Below are positions 1 through 6,481 of a stretch of DNA of 39,132 nucleotides, one piece after another. Every line of letters starts with the position of its first letter. The stretch's first letter is position 1. Origin of the DNA: Levilactobacillus suantsaii (GTDB lineage Bacteria; Bacillota; Bacilli; Lactobacillales; Lactobacillaceae); assembly GCF_004115745.1 (NCBI RefSeq), contig NZ_QXIL01000021.1, positions 1 through 39,132 of the forward strand, given 5' to 3'. The position numbers were made by a program, and so were the translations under genes. The notes under the pieces are model-generated. The model saw only the letters and a list, made by a program, of their open reading frames with translations. It did not search any database and was not told the DNA's origin.

Positions 1-57
1 CAAAGAGCTTTTCTCCGCTGCTTCCGCCGGTTAAGTTAAGTCCATAAAATATGAATA

Positions 58-924
58 TTAATGAAAATACTGATTTAATAGGATTTGTCGTGTGGCTAAT
101 TTGTTCTTGCAATTTGGGACTTGTTTTCGTTTTGCAGCAATTTCTCGCTGTAACGCCTTTTCTTCACGTTCTTTTTCACGTTCCTCACGAAGAGTTTCTT
201 TTTCATCTTCAACTTTTTGTCGATATTCAAAGGCAACATTTAATTCCTTTATTTTTAAATCTAGGTAGGCATAATTTAGCTGAATATCTACTACCCTATA
301 CATTTTATTATGCTGGTCGAAGGAACGTTTTATGCGCTTGACGATTCGATCATAATTGGAATAAGTCGTTTTTCCAATAGCTTCAGTACATTCATTATTG
401 AAACTACGCAAGATGGCCTTAATGTTATTTCTATTCATTTTTCGGCCTTCGGTTTTACTGTTATTGACTAACCAGTTCGGATTGAATGATACAGCGGTTT
501 TATTTTTGATCATTGATTTTTGATCATCTCTTATCATCTTGAGCATGTCTTTATATCCTAATGAAGTTGAAAAATCATATTGTGGTCTATAAAGTCCGTA
601 TGAGCTCATTTCCAAGTCGGGTGTTAAATCATTTATATCGGCTCGAATATTATTTAAAGAGTCGGTTGATTCGGCAATTTTTTTAGAAATTTCTTCAAGC
701 GATTTGTTCTTTTCTGCTATCTTAGCATCTACTTCTAAGGCAGTGTTTTTCTTTTGTTTAATTAATTCGTCTAGCTTGAGGGGTTCCATTTCATGTATAG
801 ACAGTTTTAAGTTAGCTTTGTTTTTTAAGTCATTGTTCTCCTGCGTTAGAGAGGATATGTTCTCTTTAAGACTAGCAATGTCTTTTTTAAATTCAGAAGT
901 TTTAAAAATATCACCAAACGCCAT
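58..924 (-). CDS. DUF4041-like coiled-coil protein, C-terminus shortened
   Basis: The start is the ATG at 924, preceded by GGAGGA; a longer reading from 972 has no ribosome site. Residues 1-15 (MAFGDIFKTSEFKKD) and the Lys/Glu-rich coiled coil up to about residue 100 are followed by a DUF4041-like globular part (GLYRPQYDFSTSLGYKDML) and a second charged helix. Family members I know usually continue into a T5orf172/GIY-YIG-type nuclease domain. Here the protein stops about 20 residues after the charged helix with an unrelated tail, so the nuclease part is absent. It is the last gene of the leftward lysogeny arm in the window. The function of the DUF is unknown; a DNA-related role is inferred only from the usual nuclease fusion. 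Confidence 0.7.
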   Translation of the reverse strand: MAFGDIFKTSEFKKDIASLKENISSLTQENNDLKNKANLKLSIHEMEPLKLDELIKQKKNTALEVDAKIAEKNKSLEEISKKIAESTDSLNNIRADINDLTPDLEMSSYGLYRPQYDFSTSLGYKDMLKMIRDDQKSMIKNKTAVSFNPNWLVNNSKTEGRKMNRNNIKAILRSFNNECTEAIGKTTYSNYDRIVKRIKRSFDQHNKMYRVVDIQLNYAYLDLKIKELNVAFEYRQKVEDEKETLREEREKEREEKALQREIAAKRKQVPNCKNKLATRQILLNQYFH

Positions 925-1017
925 ATATAGTCCTCCGCATTCTGTCATTTTCCAGATGCACTCATCCTGCAAAAATTAATAAGTGGGTGCTAAAAGCCGA
1001 TTAAGAGATTTGGGTCA

Positions 1018-1251
1018 TTAGCCGAAGTACATAACGGCTACAATGACAGATATGACTAGTGTGATAATCCAGAGAGCCATACCCGCATATTTATGGTCAC
1101 GGTATTTTACTTGGATAATAATTCCGATAACCACGGCAACTAGCTGGCAAATCGTTCCGTAGTTGGTCAAGATGAAGCTAGCTGCAAAAAATATCCAGCC
1201 GACAGCCAGCCATATTCCCCAAGCCGAAGACTGTTTTGCTTTTTCTTGCAT
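1018..1251 (-). CDS. small integral membrane protein
   Basis: A 77-residue protein with three hydrophobic stretches: about residues 10-28 (GIWLAVGWIFFAASFIL), 32-47 (ICQLVAVVIGIIIQV) and 56-76 (MALWIITLVISVIVAVMYF), separated by a short basic loop (KYRDHKY). The start has a good ribosome site (GGGAGGAATTTACT-ATG). It lies downstream of the repressor/ImmA genes in the leftward lysogeny transcript, where phages often carry superinfection-exclusion membrane proteins. That role is inferred from position and topology only; I recognise no specific family. Confidence 0.7.
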   Translation of the reverse strand: MQEKAKQSSAWGIWLAVGWIFFAASFILTNYGTICQLVAVVIGIIIQVKYRDHKYAGMALWIITLVISVIVAVMYFG

Positions 1252-1347
1252 AGTAAATTCCTCCCATGATATGTACAGCTTTTAACGTCATCAGTTTTGG
1301 ACACGTTATATTTTTTCCAGAATGGTAAGTATATCAGGCAGGCTTAC

Positions 1348-1461
1348 CTAATCAAAATCGTAGGGCAGGCCATATTGGCGTGCTAAGTCTTTGTACGAAG
1401 TCGGCATATGATCGTTATCTTCGATAAACAGTAAACCCATCAGAGCGACTGAGAATTCATT
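1348..1461 (-). pseudogene. immA: ImmA/IrrE metalloprotease gene, 3' fragment
   Basis: Read on the minus strand from 1461 to the TAG at 1348, this gives 37 residues (NEFSVALMGLLFIEDNDH and onward to GLPYDFD) with no start codon of its own. It is the missing C-terminus of the ImmA gene at 3464-3763. Joining GAAGCA (right of the insertion) to AATGAATTC (left of it) restores one frame through LETEA-NEFSVALMG, the conserved E..A..FA helix that follows HExxH in this family. The fragment lies directly outside the left end of the IS605-like element. Confidence 0.85.
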
Positions 1462-1478
1462 AAAATTTTGGCGGGAAA

Positions 1479-1498
1479 CCCATGATTTCAATCATGGG
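1479..1498. repeat. left-end subterminal hairpin of the IS605-like element
   Basis: CCCATGAT-TTCA-ATCATGGG is a perfect 8-bp stem with a 4-nt loop, 17 bp inside the inferred left end. Such imperfect or perfect palindromes are the single-stranded DNA sites that TnpA Y1 transposases of this family bind. Confidence 0.8.
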
Positions 1499-1521
1499 AG
1501 GAACGCCCATGTTTCGCAACG

Positions 1522-1968
1522 TTAGTTGCGTTTTAGCAGAGGCCTTCCCGCCTTCCCCCTTTCTGTTCGTTGGTTCTCAATGTAGTGTTCGACTGTTTCT
1601 TTTGACATATCCCCTAAAGTGCCCATGTAATAGCTTGGCGACCAAAGGTGACCGCCCCAAACTATTTGTTGTGTTTCTGGGTGAATTTTGAACCATTCGC
1701 GTGCTGAGACCCCCTTTAATACCTTGACAATATTGGCCGGCGCGTACTTTGGTTTAAAGCTGATTAGCAGATGGATATGATCAAGCATGACTTCACCTTT
1801 CTCAATTTCAATTTCGTTTTGATTCGCAATGTTTTGCAAGATTGTCAACATCTCCTTTGCTAATCTTGGTGTGTTAAATATTTGTTTCCGATACTTCGTT
1901 ACCCAGACTAAATGGAAGTGAAAGTTATAAACATATCCGCGTTCGTGTTTCACATTTTCTTTTGACAT
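1522..1968 (-). CDS. tnpA: IS200/IS605 transposase TnpA (Y1, HUH family)
   Basis: A 148-residue protein of the usual TnpA length. It shows the N-terminal strand HLVWVTKYRKQIF, the HUH motif HIHLLISF near residues 64-71, and the catalytic tyrosine in TVEHYIENQ near residue 127. It acts as a dimer that cuts and rejoins single-stranded DNA at the element ends ('peel-and-paste' transposition). It is transcribed divergently from tnpB, with about 90 bp between the starts. The C-terminus is intact, ending in a basic tail, so it is likely functional. Confidence 0.95.
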   Translation of the reverse strand: MSKENVKHERGYVYNFHFHLVWVTKYRKQIFNTPRLAKEMLTILQNIANQNEIEIEKGEVMLDHIHLLISFKPKYAPANIVKVLKGVSAREWFKIHPETQQIVWGGHLWSPSYYMGTLGDMSKETVEHYIENQRTERGKAGRPLLKRN

Positions 1969-2060
1969 ACGATTTACTCCTAACGTTTATAGATAAACGA
2001 CTTTGTTATTTAAATGTGGTGACAGTCGTATAATAATTATAGTCTAAGGAGGTGATATAT

Positions 2061-3305
2061 GTGACTAAGAAAATGTCTGAGTTCAAATACCATTACGGAA
2101 TTAAAATGCGAATATTCCCATCTCGTGAGCAGAAACATCAGCTTGACAACAATATCAACGCAAGCCGTTTTGCTTACAACGAGATGGTGGCCATCGACAA
2201 AGAACTATTTCAATTGCGTAAAGTAAAGTGTTACATTGCTTCGGTTGTTAATCGCATTGCCTACCTGCAGAAACGTAAAAACAACACACAAATGTTGTTT
2301 GCACTACATCCTTGGTTATCAGGTACCAATGTAGGTACCGACGTTGTAGATCAAGCACGACGAGCTTATCAGAGCGCGTGGCGTTTATTTCGACAAGTAC
2401 ACAGATCTGGCACACCAAAGTTCCATAAAAAGCAGATGAGTGGCAGCTTTCAGCTCCCAAATCGCTATGCTAAGGTTAAGCCGAATTTGTTCAATGGCAG
2501 TTGCCGTTTTCTCGATTCTAAGCATGTGAAAATTAGCTTGATTGGCCGATTGCGTGTGTCTGGGTCACATAGACGCTTGTTTAGTTGTGGCAATGATGTT
2601 CGTATTGGAACAATCACTGTCTCGCGCGATGTCACTGGGCGTTACTACTTATCTATGCAACTAGGATCGGACACCCCGTTTGTTGCGGGTGGCAAGCAAC
2701 AGATCTCTCCAGTAGGCATTGACCTAAATACTGACAATTTCCTAACTGATTCAAACGGCAACATCGTTGCCAACCCACGTTACTATCGCTCTATCAAGGG
2801 CAAGCTAGCCAAAGCCCAACGTAAACTTTCTCGTCGTGCGCTACGGGCTAAAAAAGAAAATCGGCCGCTTCGTGAAGCTAAGAATTATCAGAAACAACGT
2901 GTATTGGTGGCCACCCTCCAGCGAAAAGTTGCTAATCAACGTAACAACTTTCTACATCTTGTCTCAACAACACTTATCAAGAACCACGATTTAGTTGTTG
3001 CAGAGGAGTTGCGGAGTAAGAATATGTTACGAAACCATGCATTGGCAATGAGCATTGCTGATGTTGGCTGGCGAACTTTTTTAGGCATGCTGGCCTATAA
3101 AGCCGACCTATACGGCCATAAATTTGTCACCGTTAATCCGCGTAACACGACACAAACCTGTAGTGAGTGTGGATATTTGATGTGCGGTGATAAAAAATTG
3201 ACCTTAAAAGATCGTGAATGGACTTGCCCGCAGTGCGGTAATCACCACATTCGCGATTGGAATGCTGCTAAAAACATTCTCAAAAAAGGCTTGGCAAGTG
3301 CTTAA
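2061..3305 (+). CDS. tnpB: TnpB RNA-guided nuclease of IS605 element
   Basis: I use the GTG at 2061, six bases after AAGGAGGTG; upstream codons overlap that ribosome site. The 414-residue protein has the full TnpB layout: N-terminal HTH-like region (IKMRIFPSREQKHQLDNN), RuvC-I Asp in GIDLNTDN, RuvC-II Glu in VVAEELRSKNML, a four-Cys zinc ribbon (CSECG...CPQCG), and RuvC-III Asp in HIRDWNAAKNIL. All catalytic and zinc residues are present. TnpB proteins use an RNA from the element's right end as guide and cut DNA next to a target-adjacent motif. That activity is family knowledge, not shown here. Confidence 0.95.
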   Translation: MTKKMSEFKYHYGIKMRIFPSREQKHQLDNNINASRFAYNEMVAIDKELFQLRKVKCYIASVVNRIAYLQKRKNNTQMLFALHPWLSGTNVGTDVVDQARRAYQSAWRLFRQVHRSGTPKFHKKQMSGSFQLPNRYAKVKPNLFNGSCRFLDSKHVKISLIGRLRVSGSHRRLFSCGNDVRIGTITVSRDVTGRYYLSMQLGSDTPFVAGGKQQISPVGIDLNTDNFLTDSNGNIVANPRYYRSIKGKLAKAQRKLSRRALRAKKENRPLREAKNYQKQRVLVATLQRKVANQRNNFLHLVSTTLIKNHDLVVAEELRSKNMLRNHALAMSIADVGWRTFLGMLAYKADLYGHKFVTVNPRNTTQTCSECGYLMCGDKKLTLKDREWTCPQCGNHHIRDWNAAKNILKKGLASA

Positions 3306-3463
3306 CTTGTTTGTCCGTCTGGCAACCTGCGGGCATAAAAGGCTTTGGTAATTAGCACGTAAGACCTGCATGCAGGCAATTGCTGTATCTAAGCAAATTG
3401 TGGTCGTTGCACCGTTAGGTGCAGTTCTCACAAGCTTCCGACTTTAGTCGGGAGTGGTTGACC
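3306..3463 (+). ncRNA. candidate omega (right-end) RNA with terminal hairpin
   Basis: The 158 bp between the tnpB stop and the inferred right end contain no ORF. They include a GC-rich segment and the palindrome CCGAC-TTTA-GTCGG at 3438-3451, 12 bp from the end. In this family the right end is transcribed as the TnpB guide scaffold, with the guide taken from the flanking DNA just past the element. Here that flank is immA sequence (TGCTTCGGTTTCGAGCTGAC, 3464-3483). The existence of the RNA is inferred from family knowledge. Confidence 0.5.
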
Positions 3464-3763
3464 TGCTTCGGTTTCGAGCTGACCGTGTGCGCGGATACTA
3501 CTTGTATAGTAGCCTACTAGACCCTCTTGTAGAATGGTGTGGCCTAGTTCGTGACCCATAACAAAATATTGGTCTGGCGTATGCCTAATTGCCTCATCGA
3601 GCATGATAATAGGTTGTCCATCATCATAAATCGTTTTTCCTAATGGTAAACGATCAAAATAGCACCATTCTACCTGAATATTAAGTTTTTCAGCAATAGT
3701 GAAAGGGTTGGCAGTGTGATACCGATTCGTCACTGTTTTAACAACGTTACTAATCTTTTCCAA
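3464..3763 (-). pseudogene. immA: ImmA/IrrE metalloprotease gene, 5' part (IS-disrupted)
   Basis: The TTG at 3763 is the likely start (AGGGG upstream, 11 bp after the repressor stop). The 100 host-encoded residues contain the ImmA N-terminus (RYHTANPFTIAEKLNIQV) and the zinc-protease motif HELGH near residue 72. Translation then runs into the insertion element and ends at 3428 after eleven foreign residues. With the 37-residue fragment at 1348-1461 the ancestral protein would be 137 residues, normal for phage ImmA. Such proteases cleave the cognate repressor (ImmR in ICEBs1) to trigger induction. The truncated form keeps HExxH but lacks the downstream helix with the third metal ligand, so it is probably inactive. 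Confidence 0.88.
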
Positions 3764-3774
3764 ATAATCAGCCC

Positions 3775-4137
3775 CTAGTCATGCTTGTGGCGCTTCCAGA
3801 ATATTGCTGTCATAGCCACACGCACTTGTTCTTTTTGCTCTTCTGTCAGGTCTTCACCGCCATAAGTCATAGACCCTTCATTATCATTGAGAAACTTTTC
3901 TAGATCATTAGTATCCTTTGAGTTGGCCCATTGGGGAGTTTGATTTTCTCCAAGAAGGTAGTCTGTGGTGACCTCGAATCTTTTTGCGATTGCTGAGAGC
4001 ACTTCAAAGTCCGGCTGCCTTTTTCCTTGTTCATAAGATGCTAGGGTGGTTTTCGCGATTCCTAATTGCTTGGCCAATTTTGCTTGTGTGAGGCCAGGTT
4101 CTTGTTTTCTAAGTTCTTTAAGCCGAGCTGCAAACAT
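3775..4137 (-). CDS. cI/ImmR-like phage repressor, XRE family
   Basis: A 120-residue protein starting at ATG 4137 after GGGGGAG. Residues 3-62 form an XRE helix-turn-helix (LTQAKLAKQLGIAKTTLASYEQGKRQP then FEVLSAIAKRFEVTTDYLLG). The acidic/basic C-terminal half is short and has no peptidase domain, unlike LexA-type repressors, which fits a repressor removed by an ImmA protease. It is transcribed leftward, divergent from the Cro-like gene, and probably autoregulates through the dyads at 4169-4287. Confidence 0.9.
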   Translation of the reverse strand: MFAARLKELRKQEPGLTQAKLAKQLGIAKTTLASYEQGKRQPDFEVLSAIAKRFEVTTDYLLGENQTPQWANSKDTNDLEKFLNDNEGSMTYGGEDLTEEQKEQVRVAMTAIFWKRHKHD

Positions 4138-4161
4138 GGATAGCTCCCCCTTTTATGGTAA

Positions 4162-4190
4162 ATATTACTACGCAAAACGCGTATGTTGAA
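4162..4190 (-). promoter_or_regulatory. leftward lysogeny promoter (PL)
   Basis: On the minus strand, -35 TTCAAC (4185-4190) and -10 TAATAT (4162-4167) are separated by exactly 17 bp, 25 bp upstream of the repressor ATG. The 15-bp dyad TACGCAAAACGCGTA fills the spacer, so a bound regulator would block the promoter. Confidence 0.65.
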
Positions 4191-4287
4191 GCTGTTTCAG
4201 AAATATACTCAAAAAGAGTACTTTTCTATTGACTAGGTACGCGTTATGTATTACACTTATTTATGTTGAGAGTACGCGAAACGCGTT
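4169..4287. promoter_or_regulatory. operator array of 15-bp dyads (O1-O4)
   Basis: Four related sites lie in the divergent region: TACGCAAAACGCGTA (4169-4183), TACTCAAAAAGAGTA (4206-4220), the half-site TACGCGTTATGTATT (4238-4252) and TACGCGAAACGCGTT (4273-4287). The shared form is TACKC-N5-GMGTA, with centres about 37, 32 and 35 bp apart. The first sits inside the leftward promoter, the third inside the rightward promoter spacer, and the fourth between that promoter and the cro ribosome site. They are the likely binding sites of the repressor and the Cro-like protein. Confidence 0.7.
4229..4257 (+). promoter_or_regulatory. rightward early promoter (PR)
   Basis: TTGACT (4229-4234), a 17-bp spacer and TACACT (4252-4257) form a strong sigma-A-type promoter directed at the Cro-like gene 50 bp downstream. 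The spacer carries operator half-site TACGC (4238-4242). Confidence 0.75.
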
Positions 4288-4306
4288 CATAAGGAGATGA
4301 TAATTT

Positions 4307-4558
4307 ATGAGAATGTGGTTGAAACGCTGGAGAGACGTGAATGGTCTTACGCAAAAGCAAGCAGCACGAGCCGTTGAAATCCCTGAAACTACCTTCGCAT
4401 CATACGAGCAAGGGCATCGAAGCCCAAGCGTGGATCGCGCTAAAACTATTGCGGAAAAGATGAATGACATCTCTCGCGGCGAAGACGTAAAGTGGACATA
4501 TTTTTTTGATGACGTGGTACTCATATCGAGTACCAAACGCTCTGAGGAGGTGAGCTGA
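4307..4558 (+). CDS. Cro-like XRE regulator
   Basis: An 83-residue protein with ribosome site AAGGAGATGATAATTT-ATG. Residues 8-50 are an XRE helix-turn-helix (GLTQKQAARAVEIPETTFASYEQGHRSPSV read in pieces). It is the first gene of the rightward early operon, divergent from the repressor, as is typical of Cro. The C-terminal coding sequence contains a further dyad of the operator type (4518-4532). The stop overlaps the next start (TGATG). Confidence 0.88.
   Translation: MRMWLKRWRDVNGLTQKQAARAVEIPETTFASYEQGHRSPSVDRAKTIAEKMNDISRGEDVKWTYFFDDVVLISSTKRSEEVS
4518..4532. promoter_or_regulatory. fifth operator-like dyad, inside the cro-like gene
   Basis: TACTCATATCGAGTA matches the O2 form TACTC-N5-GAGTA and is extended by GG/CC to a 19-bp palindrome (4516-4534). 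It is about 240 bp from O4, a distance suited to looping. Confidence 0.5.
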
Positions 4559-4686
4559 TGAATGAAACGGTAAAAGCAATTCAGGAGGAGCTACAGAAGC
4601 AAGGACTTGAATCTCAACCAGGATCAATTAATTACTCGCTCGTATTGGCGATTGTTTTAGGACTAAAGAAAAAGCCGATTAAGTAA
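4558..4686 (+). CDS. 42-residue early protein
   Basis: Reads MNETVKAIQEELQKQGLE and ends LGLKKKPIK. It starts in an ATGA overlap with the cro-like stop, behind GAGGAGGTGAGCTG. A predicted amphipathic helix is followed by a short hydrophobic helix (SLVLAIVLGL). No family is recognised. It is probably real because of the overlap and the strong ribosome site. Confidence 0.6.
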   Translation: MNETVKAIQEELQKQGLESQPGSINYSLVLAIVLGLKKKPIK

Positions 4687-4706
4687 TAATCGATTTTCTC
4701 AGAAAC

Positions 4707-5117
4707 CTAGAAATGAAATTTGATGGTTGCAAGACCGTCGATCCCATCCGCAGTTAATTCAACTTCATAGACTTCTCCGTCAAAGCTAAGTCTAGTCAGA
4801 GAATTAATGGTGTTGCCTATCTTGGGGTCTGATACAAGATAGTTGGCCAGCTCTTCACAGTTAAAATCGAATTCTTCTTGATCATCTGTGGTAGTTGGTA
4901 GGTATTCTTTCAGTCCCCAGTCGTATTCAAGGTTCGAGACCATTAGATGGGTCTTCACCGTCTGTAGAAAATTTTCTGCACCGGAAACGATAGCAAGGTC
5001 ACCGTTCTCAAAGACAGTGTCGTTATCGAATCCAACCTTTAGGTCTTTGCCATACGTGTTGGCATCTACGCGGGGCTGGATGTCTGAAAGAATTGGTTTC
5101 TTAGAAATCCATTGCAT
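4707..5117 (-). CDS. orphan gp25/W-like (DUF2634-type) baseplate protein
   Basis: A 136-residue protein starting at ATG 5117 (AAGAGGTGATTAT upstream). The pattern FENGDLAIVSGAENFLQTVK, then YDWGLKEYLP, then ELANYLVSDPKIGNTINSLT and a final pair of strands resembles the gp25/W wedge family (NGDL..VsG.eN..Q.i...L.....E...d...G). The phage's own member of that family is at 38192-38578, yet the two share little sequence. This gene lies on the opposite strand, alone inside the immunity/early region. The assignment rests on motif order only and could be a convergent pattern. Confidence 0.5.
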   Translation of the reverse strand: MQWISKKPILSDIQPRVDANTYGKDLKVGFDNDTVFENGDLAIVSGAENFLQTVKTHLMVSNLEYDWGLKEYLPTTTDDQEEFDFNCEELANYLVSDPKIGNTINSLTRLSFDGEVYEVELTADGIDGLATIKFHF

Positions 5118-5134
5118 ATAATCACCTCTTTTCC

Positions 5135-5149
5135 GGTACTAATTGTACC
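5135..5149. promoter_or_regulatory. palindrome in promoter of the gp25-like gene
   Basis: GGTACTAATTGTACC is a perfect 5-bp inverted repeat with a 5-bp centre. On the minus strand it overlaps a possible -10 TACAAT that has a weak -35 TTAATA 17 bp upstream. It may be an operator for the isolated minus-strand gene. Confidence 0.4.
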
Positions 5150-5197
5150 AGAGAAGGCGATGAGTATTAATTTTTCAAAGAACAAGGAGGTGAGCTA

Positions 5198-5257
5198 ATG
5201 CTTAAAATTCCAGGCTTACTTTTAGTAGTAACTGTGTTAGCAAAGTCCTCTATTTAA
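5198..5257 (+). CDS. 19-residue hydrophobic peptide
   Basis: MLKIPGLLLVVTVLAKSSI follows a full-strength ribosome site (AACAAGGAGGTGAGCTA-ATG). It may be a leader peptide or a small membrane peptide ahead of the HTH gene at 5326. It is too short for a family call, and the ribosome site is the only positive evidence. Confidence 0.35.
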   Translation: MLKIPGLLLVVTVLAKSSI

Positions 5258-5325
5258 TTTAAGTTTAGAGCGGATGCTAGACAACTCGATTTTCTTAAAT
5301 TGCCAATTTCAAAGGAAGTGACAGC

Positions 5326-5841
5326 ATGCAAAACGAAAGTAAATTTGCCAAACAGCTCACGCTTGCACTTGATGGCGTACAGCAAGCGATGACCCACAAG
5401 GATGTGGCTGCTAAGGTCCACGTCTCAAACGGCCAGCTTACTCGCTTAGCCAATGGCCAACGAAAGGGCGACAAGAACACCCGGGTATCACTTGCAAAGA
5501 CTCTGCAGAGCGTCTGGCTTAACTTCTCCGGTGCCCGTAAGGACTATGGGACACCTTCCTTCATGAAAGACCGTACCAAGCACGATGACGTGATGGCGGC
5601 ACTCTTCCAGCAACGCAAAGAGGAGAACGACCGCCGAAGTCTTGAAGAGTCGTTCGATGAAGCGATGACCACTAAGCCAGAGCTTAGATCGCCACAGCAA
5701 ACGCTTCTCATCCGGGACTACTTCCGAGAATACGTCGAAGAAATCGGCGCGGAAGAGACTGATATCGCGATGAAAGCCAAGTACGCGGGTGAGGATATCC
5801 AAAGCGTCTTCGATGCTTATAACAAGCGAATAGGGGGGTGA
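5326..5841 (+). CDS. helix-turn-helix early regulator
   Basis: A 171-residue protein (ribosome site AAAGGAAGTGACAGC-ATG). Residues 10-60 form an XRE-like helix-turn-helix (MTHKDVAAKVHVSNGQLTRL then ANGQRKGDKN). The C-terminal 100 residues are acidic/basic helical with no recognised domain. It starts the dense part of the early operon and is followed 4 bp later by the DUF771 gene. Probably a transcriptional regulator of early genes. Confidence 0.75.
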   Translation: MQNESKFAKQLTLALDGVQQAMTHKDVAAKVHVSNGQLTRLANGQRKGDKNTRVSLAKTLQSVWLNFSGARKDYGTPSFMKDRTKHDDVMAALFQQRKEENDRRSLEESFDEAMTTKPELRSPQQTLLIRDYFREYVEEIGAEETDIAMKAKYAGEDIQSVFDAYNKRIGG

Positions 5842-5845
5842 AAAC

Positions 5846-6181
5846 ATGATTCAAGCACCGCAAAGTATCAAAGCAAATATCGAAATTGCCATTCCGGATA
5901 ACTTCGAGTTAGTCCAGCGTGACGAAATCGAGAGCCTTCGTGGTCAAGCACTGACCGGTCGAACGTGGACCATGCAAGATTTACGTGAGTGGGTCGGCAA
6001 GAAGTCAACGACTTGGATCAAAGCCAGCATCCTGGAGAATCCGCGGTACAGCCGAGAGATTCAACAAATGGTTGACCATCATGAAATCAAAGAGGCTGCG
6101 GGGCCCGGGACACGTTGGCTTTTCAAAGCTGGCCCCATGGCGGAGTTCTTAGACCGTCACTGGGAAGAATTACCTTGGTAA
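5846..6181 (+). CDS. DUF771 family protein
   Basis: A 111-residue protein. The C-terminal half is typical of DUF771: TWTMQDLREWVG, then TTWIKASILENPRYSREI, then RWLFKAGPMAEFLDRHWEELPW. This family occurs in early operons of Firmicute phages next to HTH regulators and is thought to be DNA-associated; its function is not established. The ribosome site is GGGGGGTGAAAAC-ATG, immediately after the previous stop. Confidence 0.85.
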   Translation: MIQAPQSIKANIEIAIPDNFELVQRDEIESLRGQALTGRTWTMQDLREWVGKKSTTWIKASILENPRYSREIQQMVDHHEIKEAAGPGTRWLFKAGPMAEFLDRHWEELPW

Positions 6182-6194
6182 GGAGGTGACAAGA

Positions 6195-6368
6195 ATGGAT
6201 TTGCTCTACTACATTGTCGGAGAATTCATGGTCTGGACCGCAATCCTGGCGTCGTTTATCGGCTTCGGATACTGGCTATCTGAATCGGTACATGAGATGG
6301 GCGGCTGGAAGCCCTGGGCAGACGATTTCTTCGGACTGACCTACAACGAAAAGGAGGATCACAAATGA
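6195..6368 (+). CDS. small single-pass membrane protein
   Basis: I chose ATG 6195, five bases after AAGGAGGTG; the in-frame GTG at 6186 lies inside the ribosome site. The 57 residues have one hydrophobic segment (about 9-30, GEFMVWTAILASFIGFGYWL) and an acidic C-terminus. No family is recognised. Its stop overlaps the next start. Confidence 0.65.
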   Translation: MDLLYYIVGEFMVWTAILASFIGFGYWLSESVHEMGGWKPWADDFFGLTYNEKEDHK

Positions 6369-6481
6369 TGCTTTGGCATAAAAAAAGAGCCCTGACCTGG
6401 ACGTCAGAACTCGAAGATAAATTGCATGTATCACATTTCTTTGACTTCAATTCTACTCTGAAAGGGTGGTGGATTCAATGA
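6365..6481 (+). CDS. 38-residue early protein
   Basis: MMLWHKKRALTWTSELED to FNSTLKGWWIQ, behind AAGGAGGATCACAA-ATG, overlapping the previous stop by four bases and the next start (ATGA). Tight coupling on both sides supports it; the function is unknown. Confidence 0.55.
   Translation: MMLWHKKRALTWTSELEDKLHVSHFFDFNSTLKGWWIQ

Larger units (their letters stand above)
1462..3463. mobile_element. IS200/IS605-family insertion sequence inside immA
   Basis: A 2002-bp element with divergent tnpA (minus) and tnpB (plus) and subterminal palindromes at each end (1479-1498 and 3438-3451). It has no inverted terminal repeats and no target duplication, as known for this family. I fixed the ends by requiring the interrupted ImmA frame to be restored: host sequence ends ...GAATTCATT at 1461 and resumes TGCTTCGG at 3464. 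An ambiguity of a few bases is possible, because A/T residues at the left end could belong to either side. Both transposase genes look intact, so the element is probably recent. Confidence 0.88.

Noticed and set aside
1-112. Possible minus-strand gene with a hydrophobic segment running off the left edge (…NPIKSVFSLIFIFYGLN)
   Set aside because: No ribosome site or ATG start, and it overlaps the DUF4041 gene end. It cannot be judged without sequence to the left.
3204-3431. Minus-strand ORF across the tnpB end and right end of the IS
   Set aside because: Antisense to the zinc-ribbon coding part of tnpB, no ribosome site, no domain.
4261-4536. Minus-strand ORF opposite the Cro-like gene
   Set aside because: No ribosome site and lies over a divergent promoter and operators; the plus-strand gene has a clear helix-turn-helix.
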